From: an uncultured Prevotellaceae bacterium
GTDB lineage: Bacteria > Bacteroidota > Bacteroidia > Bacteroidales > Bacteroidaceae
Direction of reading: 5' to 3'
DNA: 29,845 nucleotides
Assembly: GCA_945827465.1 (NCBI GenBank)
Contig: CALZOH010000006.1
Location: forward strand, 1 to 29,845
Under the pieces are notes generated by a model. The model was not told the origin of the DNA, made no database searches, and saw nothing but the letters and a program-made list of their open reading frames with translations. This document shows positions 8,780 to 16,720 of this stretch, one piece after another. Every line of letters begins with the position of its first letter. The first letter of the stretch is position 1. The position numbers and the translations under genes were made by a program.

Positions 8780-9094
8780 ATGGATATAGAAATTACAGAC
8801 CAAAATTTTGGAGAGTATCAAGCTCTGAACAAACCGATGATGATTGACTTCTTTGCCCAATGGTGCGGCCCCTGCAAGCGCATGGCACCGATTGTTGAAG
8901 ATTTGGCAAACAAATACGACGGTCAAGTAATCGTAGGAAAAGTTGATGTTGATGATAGTGTCGAATTGTCTACCCAATTTGGCATTCGCAACATTCCAAC
9001 GATTCTATTCTTCAAAAATGGTGAGGTTGTTGACAAAGTAGTAGGTGCCATTCCCGCCAGCGAGCTCGAAAGCAAGCTCCAAAGTATTTTATAA
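8780..9094 (+). CDS. trxA: Thioredoxin
   Basis: A small cytoplasmic dithiol-disulfide oxidoreductase of 104 residues, the normal thioredoxin length, without a signal peptide. The active site is WCGPCK with C29 and C32, and the cis-proline is P73 in RNIPTILF. The buried aspartate is D23 in MIDFFAQW. It is expected to supply reducing power to ribonucleotide reductase, methionine sulfoxide reductase and similar enzymes. It lies behind dnaE on the same strand and is followed by a strong inverted repeat. The motif set leaves little alternative; only the choice among several chromosomal thioredoxins is open. Confidence 0.97.
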   Translation: MDIEITDQNFGEYQALNKPMMIDFFAQWCGPCKRMAPIVEDLANKYDGQVIVGKVDVDDSVELSTQFGIRNIPTILFFKNGEVVDKVVGAIPASELESKLQSIL

Positions 9095-9156
9095 CACTAC
9101 GTGTTTATTAAAACTAATAGTTTCCTATTGGCAATATTCTTATTTAAATAACGACA

Positions 9157-9202
9157 TAGTCCGCAAATCTATTATGTTTAATCATGTAAGATTTGCGGAC
9201 TA
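9157..9202 (+). terminator. 14-bp perfect stem-loop after trxA
   Basis: TAGTCCGCAAATCT (9157-9170) and AGATTTGCGGACTA (9189-9202) are perfect complements with an 18-base loop. The 3' side is AT-rich (TAAATGTTTATTATA) but lacks an uninterrupted T run, so terminator function is likely but not certain. Confidence 0.5.
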
Positions 9203-9250
9203 AATGTTTATTATAGAAAGCAATTAAAACGAATCAATATTCAAAAAAGC

Positions 9251-10610
9251 ATGGAACAAACTATCAACAAAAATCCTCGTATAGAGGTAGTAGATGCTTT
9301 ACGCGGTTTTGCCGTAATGGCTATTATCTTGGTCCATAATCTGGAACACTTTATTTTCCCGGTTTACCCTACTCAGTCACCTTCATGGCTGAACATACTC
9401 GACTAGGGAATCTTTAATGGAACATTCGCTCTTTTCGCAGGAAAAGCTTATGCGATCTTTGCCCTTCTGTTTGGTTTTACTTTCTATATCCAAACCAGTA
9501 ACCAAAAAATAAGAGGAAAAGACTTTGGTTATCGCTTTCTATGGCGGATGGTTCTATTAGTCGGTTTTGCCACACTGAATGCGGCTTTTTTCCCTGCAGG
9601 AGATGTGCTGCTGCTTTTTGCGGTTGTGAGTATTGTCTTATTCCTTACTCGTAATTGGAGTGAAAAGGCGATTCTCATTCTTGCAGTAGTATTCCTGCTT
9701 CAGCCGATTGAGTGGTATCACTTCATTGCCAGTGTACTCAATCCATCCCATCAGTTGCCCGACTTAAAAGTCGGTGAAATGTATGCCGAAGTGGCAGCCT
9801 ATACTCAAGCCGGAAACATTGGGGACTTTTTTGCTGGCAATATCACATTGGGGCAAAAAGCCAGTCTGTTGTGGGCTGTGGGTGCCGGACGTTTCTTTCA
9901 GACCGCCGGTTTGTTTCTGTTAGGATTCTACATCGGCCGACGGAAACTCTTTGCTTCGTCGGAAAAGAATCTCCATTTGTGGATAAAAATACTTATTGTT
10001 TCTGCGATTGCATTTGCTCCTCTTCATTCCTGGAAAGAACTCATCATGGGTAATGAAACCATGATTCAGCAGACTGTTGGAACGGCTTTTGACATGTGGC
10101 AGAAACTGTCGTTTACGCTTGTGTTGGTCTCGTCATTTGTCATACTCTATCAGAGCACGACATTTAACCCAAATCGGTCATTAGAAACTGATTTTCGTGG
10201 TGTGATTTGTAACTATCAGATATATAGCAATTTATAATTAGAATTTTCTAATGGCGGTCATTAGAAAATCAGTTTAGAATAGCATTGTATATTAACGAGT
10301 TACAGACGTGCCACGGAAAAAATCAGTTTCTAATGACCGATTTGGGTTTAATAAAGCGGTAAGCAATCTGCGATATTACGGTAAGATGAGTCTTACCAAC
10401 TATATCACACAATCCATTATCGGAGCCTTCATCTATTTCCCGTTTGGACTATACTTAGCTCCCTATTGTGGATACACTTTGAACCTTTTGATTGGTTTAT
10501 TCACTTTCTATCTGCAAGTAAGATTCTGCAAATGGTGGTTAACCAAACACAAACAAGGACCACTGGAATATCTCTGGCACAAATGGACTTGGATAAATAG
10601 CGATCGATAA
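9251..10610 (+). pseudogene. DUF418-type membrane protein gene, disrupted by a stop codon and a MITE
   Basis: The ATG at 9251 opens a frame whose product matches the intact DUF418 protein at 27463-28620 almost end to end. Shared stretches include VxDxLRGFAVMAI, GKAYAIFALLFGF, NAAFF, GRxFQTAGLFxLG, GxMSLTNYITQSIIGA and GPLEYLW. Codon 52 is TAG (9404-9406), where the paralogue has alanine or its neighbour in the AIWEG region. At 10168-10346 a short inverted-repeat element interrupts the frame. Removing it with one TTTAA copy restores ...QSTTFNKAVSNLRYYGK..., in frame through to the stop at 10610. The gene therefore has two independent lesions and cannot give the full multi-pass protein. Open pieces remain at 9548-10237 and 10308-10610, which an automatic annotation may call as separate genes. 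The biochemical role of DUF418 proteins is not established. Confidence 0.9.
10168..10346. mobile_element. 179-bp MITE-like element with 28-bp perfect terminal inverted repeats
   Basis: The left end (10168-10195) begins CCCAAATCGGTCATTAG, and the right end (10319-10346) is its exact reverse complement over 28 bases. Imperfect complementarity continues inwards to about 10214 and 10298. Flanking TTTAA at 10163-10167 and 10347-10351 is a 5-bp target duplication. Inside is a second palindrome, TTTTCTAATG-GCGGT-CATTAGAAAA (10244-10268), which repeats part of the terminal sequence. No transposase is encoded, so a full-length relative elsewhere must have mobilised it. CC ends and an AT-rich 5-bp duplication would suit an IS1380-like partner, but that is a guess. 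Confidence 0.9.
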
Positions 10611-10626
10611 CTCTTCTCTTATATAG

Positions 10627-10661
10627 CATTACGCCTCCTTGCAATACAAGGAGGCGTAATG
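10627..10661. terminator. 15-bp hairpin between convergent genes
   Basis: CATTACGCCTCCTTG (10627-10641), loop CAATA, then the exact complement (10647-10661). It lies between the plus-strand DUF418 pseudogene and the minus-strand lipoprotein gene, so it could stop both. A T run is lacking on either side. Confidence 0.55.
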
Positions 10662-10675
10662 TCTGAATAGGTAAG

Positions 10676-11527
10676 TTATTTTACTAAGATGACCAAATAC
10701 TTGCTGACGCTCCAGAATAATTGTGGGTCTGTAATTCGCAGCGTATATTGCTTTTGGGCATCTTTTTCAAGCGTATAACTACCTTCGGGATGTGAAGTAA
10801 GTAATTTGGCACTACCGGAATATAGTTTAATGGATTTAACTACGCGGATATCTATCTTCGTAAAATAGTCTTTGTTAAAGGAATTGTTCTTCAACACTTC
10901 GCCGTCTTGTATAATTCGTTGATCTTTCAATTCGCGTTTTGTACCAAAAACGTACCATGCCGTATTAAGTTCTTTATCCTGGTTTGCTACAATCTTATTT
11001 TTTTGGTCGTTCTCAGTTTTCAGATCTGAAACATGTTCGTTTAAGGTGGAAATCTGTTGTCCTTGTTCGGCAATTTTCAAATCTTTAGCCTTTAAGTCTT
11101 GTTCCAACTGAGCTATCTGTTGTGTCTTGTCCTCCAATTGTTGGTTCAGTTGTTCTACAGTTTCTTTTAACTTGGAAATATTAAAGGTACTGCTTTTCAT
11201 CTGTTGCTGCAAGCGTGCGATGCGTTCACGGTTGAGCTGCAGTGTACGACGAATAAAGGACATTGTTTCAGTGATGTCGCTCTTCGACATTTTTTCTGGA
11301 TTGGTACGTTCTAAATTGACGCGGCCTTCAGCTTCATTGATTTCGCGAAATCCTTCTTGAATATCGTTAAAGGTAGACATCATATCATTGATTTCGGCAT
11401 CCTTTTGACTAATAATCTGCGACAGCGAGTCACGCAAGGCATCAAGCTGGCTGTCTTTCTTTTCTGCTTTATTTCCACAGGCCATCAGCGTCAAAATGCA
11501 GACGACCACCATTGCCATTTTTTTCAT
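10676..11527 (-). CDS. Coiled-coil lipoprotein, possible Cbp1-like surface protein
   Basis: A 283-residue product with a lipoprotein signal peptide; the lipobox is LMAC with C17 as the predicted lipidated cysteine. Residues about 25-190 are rich in Q, E, K and L with heptad character (for example LKETVEQLNQQLEDKTQQIAQ), a long coiled coil. The C-terminal about 90 residues (from NTAWYVFGTKREL) look like a compact beta domain ending FWSVSKYLVILVK. The overall pattern resembles a Bacteroidales family that includes the reported B. fragilis collagen-binding protein Cbp1; this is from memory and is only a suggestion. A DSL triplet near residue 34 fits the Bacteroides O-glycosylation motif. It lies 34 bases downstream of rsmI on the same strand, so co-transcription is likely. 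Confidence 0.8.
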   Translation of the reverse strand: MKKMAMVVVCILTLMACGNKAEKKDSQLDALRDSLSQIISQKDAEINDMMSTFNDIQEGFREINEAEGRVNLERTNPEKMSKSDITETMSFIRRTLQLNRERIARLQQQMKSSTFNISKLKETVEQLNQQLEDKTQQIAQLEQDLKAKDLKIAEQGQQISTLNEHVSDLKTENDQKNKIVANQDKELNTAWYVFGTKRELKDQRIIQDGEVLKNNSFNKDYFTKIDIRVVKSIKLYSGSAKLLTSHPEGSYTLEKDAQKQYTLRITDPQLFWSVSKYLVILVK

Positions 11528-11561
11528 TGTTGTATATATTTAAATGTATATCTTGCTGCTA

Positions 11562-12227
11562 TTACTCTTTACCGGCCACCACTATGACAAATTCTCCCTT
11601 AGGAGTCTGTTCTTCAAAATGCGCACGTACTTCCGCCAAAGTTCCTCTCACATGTTCTTCATGGATCTTGCTAATTTCACGACAAACGGCTACGCGACGC
11701 TCCGCCCCAAAAACTTCTTCAAACTGGGTTAAAGTTTTTACGATTCGATAGGGGGATTCATAGAATACCATTGTTCGTACTTCTTCTTGAAGAAATGCCA
11801 GACGCGAGGTTCTTCCTTTCTTTTGAGGCAGAAATCCTTCAAATACAAATTTATCACAGGGCAGTCCTGAGCCAACCAAAGCTGGTACAAATGCCGTTGC
11901 ACCCGGCAAACATTCCACCTCCACTCCTTGTGCTACACATTCGCGAGCAATTAAAAAACCCGGATCACTGATACCGGGAGTGCCGGCATCGCTTACCAAG
12001 GCCATATCTTCACCGGCCTGCATACGCTCCACAAGTCGTGAAACGGCAGCATGTTCATTAAATTTGTGGTAAGACAATAATCGGTTTTTAATATCGAAAT
12101 GTGAAAGCAGAATACCTGTGGTACGCGTATCTTCAGCCAATATTAAATCAGCTTCTTTGAGGATACGTAAAGCTCGTAACGTGATGTCCTCTAAATTACC
12201 TACAGGTGTTGGCACAATGTGTAACAT
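11562..12227 (-). CDS. rsmI: 16S rRNA (cytidine-1402-2'-O)-methyltransferase RsmI
   Basis: This enzyme methylates the ribose of C1402 in the ribosomal decoding centre using S-adenosylmethionine. The tetrapyrrole-methylase fold is seen in HIVPTPVGNLEDITLRA at the N-terminus, AEDTRTTGILL, and SDAGTPGISDPG near residue 80. The ATG at 12227 gives MLHIVPTP directly, and 221 residues; a TTG codon three codons upstream (12236) is possible but less likely. The protein lacks the extra C-terminal domain of the E. coli enzyme (about 286 residues). A -7-like box sits only six bases upstream of this ATG, so the mRNA may be almost leaderless. The lipoprotein gene follows on the same strand. Confidence 0.94.
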   Translation of the reverse strand: MLHIVPTPVGNLEDITLRALRILKEADLILAEDTRTTGILLSHFDIKNRLLSYHKFNEHAAVSRLVERMQAGEDMALVSDAGTPGISDPGFLIARECVAQGVEVECLPGATAFVPALVGSGLPCDKFVFEGFLPQKKGRTSRLAFLQEEVRTMVFYESPYRIVKTLTQFEEVFGAERRVAVCREISKIHEEHVRGTLAEVRAHFEEQTPKGEFVIVVAGKE

Positions 12228-12233
12228 GGTTTG

Positions 12234-12241
12234 CAAAAGTA
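12234..12241 (-). promoter_or_regulatory. Putative -7 box of rsmI
   Basis: On the minus strand TACTTTTG fits TAnnTTTG. The box ends seven bases from the rsmI start codon, so transcription would begin within a few bases of the ATG. Confidence 0.45.
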
Positions 12242-12303
12242 ATGAAGTTCTTTCAGAATTAGAAATTTCGCATGATAAAATAGCCTAAAATAAAACTTCT
12301 TCG

Positions 12304-12311
12304 TACTTTTG
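12304..12311 (+). promoter_or_regulatory. Putative -7 box of the AI-2E-family gene
   Basis: TACTTTTG on the plus strand fits TAnnTTTG and lies 31 bases before the ATG at 12343. It faces the rsmI box 62 bases away, giving a divergent promoter pair. No clear -33 element is seen. Confidence 0.5.
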
Positions 12312-12342
12312 CGCCATAACCGCAATTGCAAGTTCTACGGAT

Positions 12343-13434
12343 ATGTTAGATAAGACAATCACATTTGATACTTTTGTTCGAGGCATTTTGTTGTGCTTGC
12401 TCTTGATTGGAGTATTTGCCTTGCTTCGCTATTTAGATAATGTGCTCACGCCTTTCTTCATTGCATGGTTCGTAGCTTATTTAATCTATCCCGTTGTTAC
12501 TTTTTTTCAGTATAAGTTGCATTTACGTTCACGCATATTAAGCATATTTGCAACCGTATTATTGTTTATCGGTCTGGTGTATGCGTTCTGTGCTTTTACG
12601 ATACCTCAAGTCAGTGCTGAGGTGGAGCATTTCAAGGAAAGTGCAACTAAATTCTTAGAGAACGGTTCTAACAACACCAGTATTTCTCCTCAAGTGGAGC
12701 ATTTTATTCACCGCCAGGCAAAGATGGTGAAATTGGAGCGGATTATCACTCAAGACAACGTGATCAATGTGATTAAGGAGGCGGCACCAAAGGTATGGAA
12801 TGTGCTTTATCAAACCGCCAACTTCCTTCTGACCTTTATTTCTTCGTGTATAGCTATTCTCTATCTGTTTTTCATCTTAATTGACTACGAGAAACTGTCT
12901 CGAGGAGTTCTACAACTTATTCCCAAACAGCATAGGAAGTTCTTCCATACGCTGTTTTCCGACTTACAACGGGGCATGAACAACTATTTTCGTGGTCAGG
13001 CCATCATTTCGGTCTGCGTAGGCATCCTTTTTTCCATTGGATTTGTACTGATTCAGTTCCCGTTGGCTATTCCGCTCGGCATCTTTATCGGTGTATTGAG
13101 TTTTGTTCCTTACCTTCACGCTCTCGGATTGATACCGGTTGTTCTGCTTTCTTTGATTAAAGCAGCCGATACCGGACAAAACTTTTGGCTCGTTTTAGTT
13201 TGCGCTCTTTGCGTATTCCTTTTGGTGCAAATAATACAAGATACAGTCCTTACTCCACGCATCATGGGTAGTGCGATGGGGCTGCCTCCCTTCTTGATAC
13301 TATTGGCTCTTTCAGTATGGGGATATATCTTGGGTATCATCGGCATGATTATCGCGTTACCTATTACTACCATCATGATTTCATATTATCGACGATATAT
13401 TACCAAGGACATACCCATTCCTCCAGAAAAATAA
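12343..13434 (+). CDS. AI-2E family transporter (PerM/YhhT-like membrane protein)
   Basis: A 363-residue polytopic inner-membrane protein. Hydrophobic helices are seen at about 12-30, 34-52, 62-86 and 155-180, with four or more in the C-terminal half. A soluble amphipathic stretch lies at about 90-150. Family hallmarks are FIAWFVAYLIYPVV near the N-terminus, a GQAIIS segment after LQRGMNNYFR, and PLGIFIGVLSFVPYLHALGLIPV with the conserved glycine-proline pattern. Members export varied small solutes or act as Na+/H+ antiporters, and the AI-2 link holds for only a few of them, so no substrate is assigned. It is transcribed divergently from rsmI. The GH36-like gene starts 25 bases after its stop, so the downstream catabolic genes may share its transcript. 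Confidence 0.9.
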   Translation: MLDKTITFDTFVRGILLCLLLIGVFALLRYLDNVLTPFFIAWFVAYLIYPVVTFFQYKLHLRSRILSIFATVLLFIGLVYAFCAFTIPQVSAEVEHFKESATKFLENGSNNTSISPQVEHFIHRQAKMVKLERIITQDNVINVIKEAAPKVWNVLYQTANFLLTFISSCIAILYLFFILIDYEKLSRGVLQLIPKQHRKFFHTLFSDLQRGMNNYFRGQAIISVCVGILFSIGFVLIQFPLAIPLGIFIGVLSFVPYLHALGLIPVVLLSLIKAADTGQNFWLVLVCALCVFLLVQIIQDTVLTPRIMGSAMGLPPFLILLALSVWGYILGIIGMIIALPITTIMISYYRRYITKDIPIPPEK

Positions 13435-13459
13435 GAATATTACAACCTCAATTATTATA

Positions 13460-15709
13460 ATGTTTATCATGAAAAGAACCTCATTTATGTGGATTCTCCT
13501 GTTGTTGAATTTTATGAACTTACAAGCAGCAGATGAAGGTCCACGTATGTCGGAGAAGACTGCCGCACAATTGCAAGAAAAGATTAAGAAGCTACCGGTA
13601 TATGACACACCGGCATCCTCCAAAACCGAATTCGATTGGTTGATCACTCCCGAAAAGTCAAAGGGTGGTATCTACGCTACACCTGACCGTAAGAGTATTG
13701 TTGTAGCGAATGCAATGGTAGCTCGCACCTTCCGTATCTTTCCTAACTTAGCTACCATTGATTTTGTCAATCGGATGAATGGCGAAAGTTTGTTAAGAGC
13801 CGTTAGTAGCGAAGGTACCATTTCCATCAATGGTAAAGTACATTCGATTGGTGGTCTCAACGGCCAACCCGAACGAGCATATATTAAAAATGATTGGATC
13901 GAAGAGTTAACCACCGTTCCCGGTTCTTTCCTGGTCGAAGACTTTGAGGTGCGTCCCCTCGAAGAAGACATCAAATGGGCTCGCAAGCGTTGGATGCTGA
14001 ATCCCCAATCGCCCACCGGTACGGAGGTGGTATTTTCTCTCCGAGGTGAGAAGGAGTTGGCTGACGTCACTGTTAAACTTCATGTATCTGTTTACGACCG
14101 CATCCCCGTCATTCGCAAACGCTTTGAAGTGAATAATGCTTCGGTTGCTCCCATCACCGTTGATTCCTTTCAATTAGAATATCTGGCCATGGCCGAGCCC
14201 GAATCTCCCGGCGGCGGTGATCCTGCCACATTCCTTTTGCCCAATATTCATGTGGAGAGCGACTACAACTGCAAGGGTGCCTTTACGGAAAAAGAAACGG
14301 ATATTACCGAAAAATGGGTGGAAGACCCCGACTATACTTCTCAGCGCAATTACGCTAAAAAAACTCGCTGCATCCTGGAGGTGTCACCCGACTACGGACC
14401 TGACCAGATGGTTGAGTCTGGAAGTAGCTTCCGTTCATTCAGTGTATTCGAGATGCCTTACGACAGTTACGACAGAGAGCGCAAAGGATTGTTCAACCGT
14501 CATATGCAAATTACTTTAGCTCCTTGGACATCACAGAATCCTATCTTCTTGCATCTCACGTCGACCAATCCCGAAACCGTTCATCGTGCCGTTGACCAAT
14601 GTGCCGAGTGCGGTTATGAAATGATTATTTTGAGTTTCGGTTCGGGACTCAATGCTGAAGATATTTCGGAAGAGAATATTGCCAAATACAAGGCTCTCGT
14701 TGACTATGCTCATTCAAAGGGTATCGAAATGGGTTGTTATTCTCTATTGGCCAGTCGTTGGATCAGCGACGAGGTAGATGTTATCAATCCCAAAACGGGC
14801 AAACGCGGTGGTGCCATCTTTGGCAGTTCTCCCTGTTTGTGCAGTGATTGGGGCTACGAATATTTCAGCAAGATCAAGACGTTTATCGAGAAAACCGGCA
14901 TGACCTGCTTTGAGCATGATGGTTCTTACCCCGGCGACCCTTGTGCCTCTACCACTCACACCTATCACAAGGGTTTGAACGACTCGCAATGGAATCAGTT
15001 CAAGAAGGTAACCGACCTTTACCATTGGATGTGCGAGAATGGCATTTACATCAATGTGCCCGATTACTATTTCTTGAATGGTTCCACCAAGGTGGGCATC
15101 GGTTACCGCGAATCCAACTGGTCGCTGCCTCGTGATCGCCAGCTCATCCATACCCGCCAACTCAACTACGATTGCACCTGGGAGCGCATCCCCTCTTCTC
15201 TTTGGAGTTTCGTGCCGTTGGTACAATATCATGGCGGAGGAGCAGCTGCCACCTTAGAGCCGCTCAGCGAGCATTTGTATGAATACAAGACCTTGATGTT
15301 CCAGAACTACGGTGCCGGCGTGCAGGCTTGTTACCGCGGTCCTCGCCTTTACGACACGGAAGAAACCAAGAAGGCCGTTGTGGAAATCATCAATTGGTAT
15401 AAACAATATCGCGAAATCCTGAACAGCGACATCATCCATCTTCGCAAGCCCGATGCACGTGACTGGGACGGTATCATGCACGTCAATCCGAAACTGAAGC
15501 AAAAGGGTTTGGCCATGTTCTTCAACCCGACTGACCGCGAAATGAAGCGCACCATTAAACTGCCGCTTTATTACACCGGACTGACCAAGTCGGCACGAAT
15601 CCGTGAACAAGAGGGCAAACTGAAGAGCTATCGCCTTGACCGTGACTACCAGGCTGAACTGACCGTTACGATTCCTGCCAAGGGATACACTTGGTATGTC
15701 GTAGAATAA
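13460..15709 (+). CDS. Exported GH36-like glycoside hydrolase (alpha-galactosidase-type fold)
   Basis: A 749-residue secreted protein with a signal peptide ending LQA-ADEG near residue 24. A second ATG (13469) gives the more usual MKRTS start. Residues about 60-350 look like an all-beta N-terminal supersandwich domain. From about 375 a TIM barrel follows: ECGYEMIILSFGSGLN, then SKGIEMGCYSLLASR, then GMTCFEHDGSYPGDPCAS with D487 as the probable nucleophile, as in clan GH-D enzymes. NVPDYYFLNGS and GYRESNWSLPRDRQ follow. The last about 90 residues are a C-terminal beta domain (AMFFNPTDREMKRTIKLPL). The similarity is structural in kind; I cannot assign a numbered GH family or substrate. It heads a run of four genes spaced 9-24 bases apart. 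Confidence 0.78.
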   Translation: MFIMKRTSFMWILLLLNFMNLQAADEGPRMSEKTAAQLQEKIKKLPVYDTPASSKTEFDWLITPEKSKGGIYATPDRKSIVVANAMVARTFRIFPNLATIDFVNRMNGESLLRAVSSEGTISINGKVHSIGGLNGQPERAYIKNDWIEELTTVPGSFLVEDFEVRPLEEDIKWARKRWMLNPQSPTGTEVVFSLRGEKELADVTVKLHVSVYDRIPVIRKRFEVNNASVAPITVDSFQLEYLAMAEPESPGGGDPATFLLPNIHVESDYNCKGAFTEKETDITEKWVEDPDYTSQRNYAKKTRCILEVSPDYGPDQMVESGSSFRSFSVFEMPYDSYDRERKGLFNRHMQITLAPWTSQNPIFLHLTSTNPETVHRAVDQCAECGYEMIILSFGSGLNAEDISEENIAKYKALVDYAHSKGIEMGCYSLLASRWISDEVDVINPKTGKRGGAIFGSSPCLCSDWGYEYFSKIKTFIEKTGMTCFEHDGSYPGDPCASTTHTYHKGLNDSQWNQFKKVTDLYHWMCENGIYINVPDYYFLNGSTKVGIGYRESNWSLPRDRQLIHTRQLNYDCTWERIPSSLWSFVPLVQYHGGGAAATLEPLSEHLYEYKTLMFQNYGAGVQACYRGPRLYDTEETKKAVVEIINWYKQYREILNSDIIHLRKPDARDWDGIMHVNPKLKQKGLAMFFNPTDREMKRTIKLPLYYTGLTKSARIREQEGKLKSYRLDRDYQAELTVTIPAKGYTWYVVE

Positions 15710-15718
15710 CGCTCTAAA

Positions 15719-16705
15719 ATGTTTCACCGAATCCTATCCTTACTGACTATATCGTTCGTTACTTTCTCGCTCAGCGCGGCAGTAGTTACTACCGGAAACG
15801 GGAAGGTTTGCTTCCAAGAACAGGTGCCCACCGTCGGTTGTGTCAGCATCACCTTCAACAAGTGCATGGCCAACGATTTGTTTACATTCAGTAAGGTGAT
15901 GCTGGATTCAGTTTTGGTCAACCGCACTGAGTCCGACAATATCGGTCCATTCGGATTGGAGACGGGTTGGACCGGCGGAAACCATTTGAATCATCAACAA
16001 CCATCGGCCCGTACCGACAGCGTAACGGTATGGGCCGATGGCTCTTTATTGTCCCCCGACCGGCCTCGAACAGTCGTTTGCCGGCAACTGAGGGTAAGCG
16101 TAACGAATACACTGCTGCTTCCGGCCGATACGGTTCCGTTTGCCGTGGAGCGAATAGACTACCTCGTTTCGGGCAATAGCATTGAAGTGACAGCCCATCA
16201 CCGGTGTGTGGCTCCTCAGGCGGTTTTGGTGGACCGTTACTACGGCATGCAGTCGATGTTTATTGACGAAACCGAGATGCTCACACCCGGCGGCGCCTAC
16301 GCTCAATGGACTCCGATTGATAGTGTGAGCGAATTTTCGCACGTCTCAGCCCCCTGTTTCTGTACGTTTGTCGAGCACTCGGCCCGAGGTTATCAGGCCT
16401 GCTGGCTCGACCCCACCTTCGGATTGGGCAATCGCCACTTGGTTGACGCCGACGACGTGGTGTTTATCGGACACTCCTGGGGGAAATCTTATCACAAAAC
16501 GATTGGGCGAAAAACGCTCCATCCCGGCGACACCACCTCCTGGCACGGTGTTTACTCTTGGTTTCGCACCCCACTTGTCGACCGCTGCCGCAAGAAGGCC
16601 GGGCGGTTCTCTTACCTTGGATGGTTGGGAGGGAAGGCAATGGTTTTCACTACCGAATCCAAGGGGCGGATGACCATGAAACCTGCTTCAAAATATAACC
16701 TGTAG
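15719..16705 (+). CDS. Exported protein of unknown function
   Basis: I do not recognise this 328-residue protein. Residues 1-19 (MFHRILSLLTISFVTFSLS) form a clear signal peptide, with cleavage before or near AVVTT. The rest is rich in beta-type alternation, with several cysteines (C31, C41, C49 and later ones) and aromatic motifs such as WTGGNHLNHQQ and VFIGHSWGKSYHKTIGRKTLHPGDTTSWHGVYSWF, the kind of pattern seen in carbohydrate-active beta-sandwich folds. It starts nine bases after the GH36-like gene and ends 15 bases before the DUF4861 gene, so it almost certainly shares their substrate. It might be a hydrolase, a lyase accessory protein or a binding protein; nothing in the sequence decides between these. 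Confidence 0.75.
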   Translation: MFHRILSLLTISFVTFSLSAAVVTTGNGKVCFQEQVPTVGCVSITFNKCMANDLFTFSKVMLDSVLVNRTESDNIGPFGLETGWTGGNHLNHQQPSARTDSVTVWADGSLLSPDRPRTVVCRQLRVSVTNTLLLPADTVPFAVERIDYLVSGNSIEVTAHHRCVAPQAVLVDRYYGMQSMFIDETEMLTPGGAYAQWTPIDSVSEFSHVSAPCFCTFVEHSARGYQACWLDPTFGLGNRHLVDADDVVFIGHSWGKSYHKTIGRKTLHPGDTTSWHGVYSWFRTPLVDRCRKKAGRFSYLGWLGGKAMVFTTESKGRMTMKPASKYNL

Positions 16706-16720
16706 CATACTTTCCGACGA

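Noticed and set aside
8654..8977. Minus-strand frame over the start of trxA
   Set aside because: Antisense shadow of trxA and its promoter; no domain resemblance.
9157..9202. Phage or element attachment site
   Set aside because: It is a plain inverted repeat after trxA with no integrase or direct-repeat partner; a terminator is simpler.
9404..9406. TAG as a recoded or read-through codon
   Set aside because: The same gene is also broken by the MITE, and other genes in the window show no internal TAG; a nonsense mutation is the simple reading.
10308..10610. Independent 100-residue gene after the MITE
   Set aside because: Its first 13 codons come from the MITE and the rest is the C-terminus of the DUF418 pseudogene.
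12228..12236. TTG start for RsmI
   Set aside because: ATG at 12227 starts exactly where the conserved family N-terminus begins; the TTG overlaps the -7-like box.
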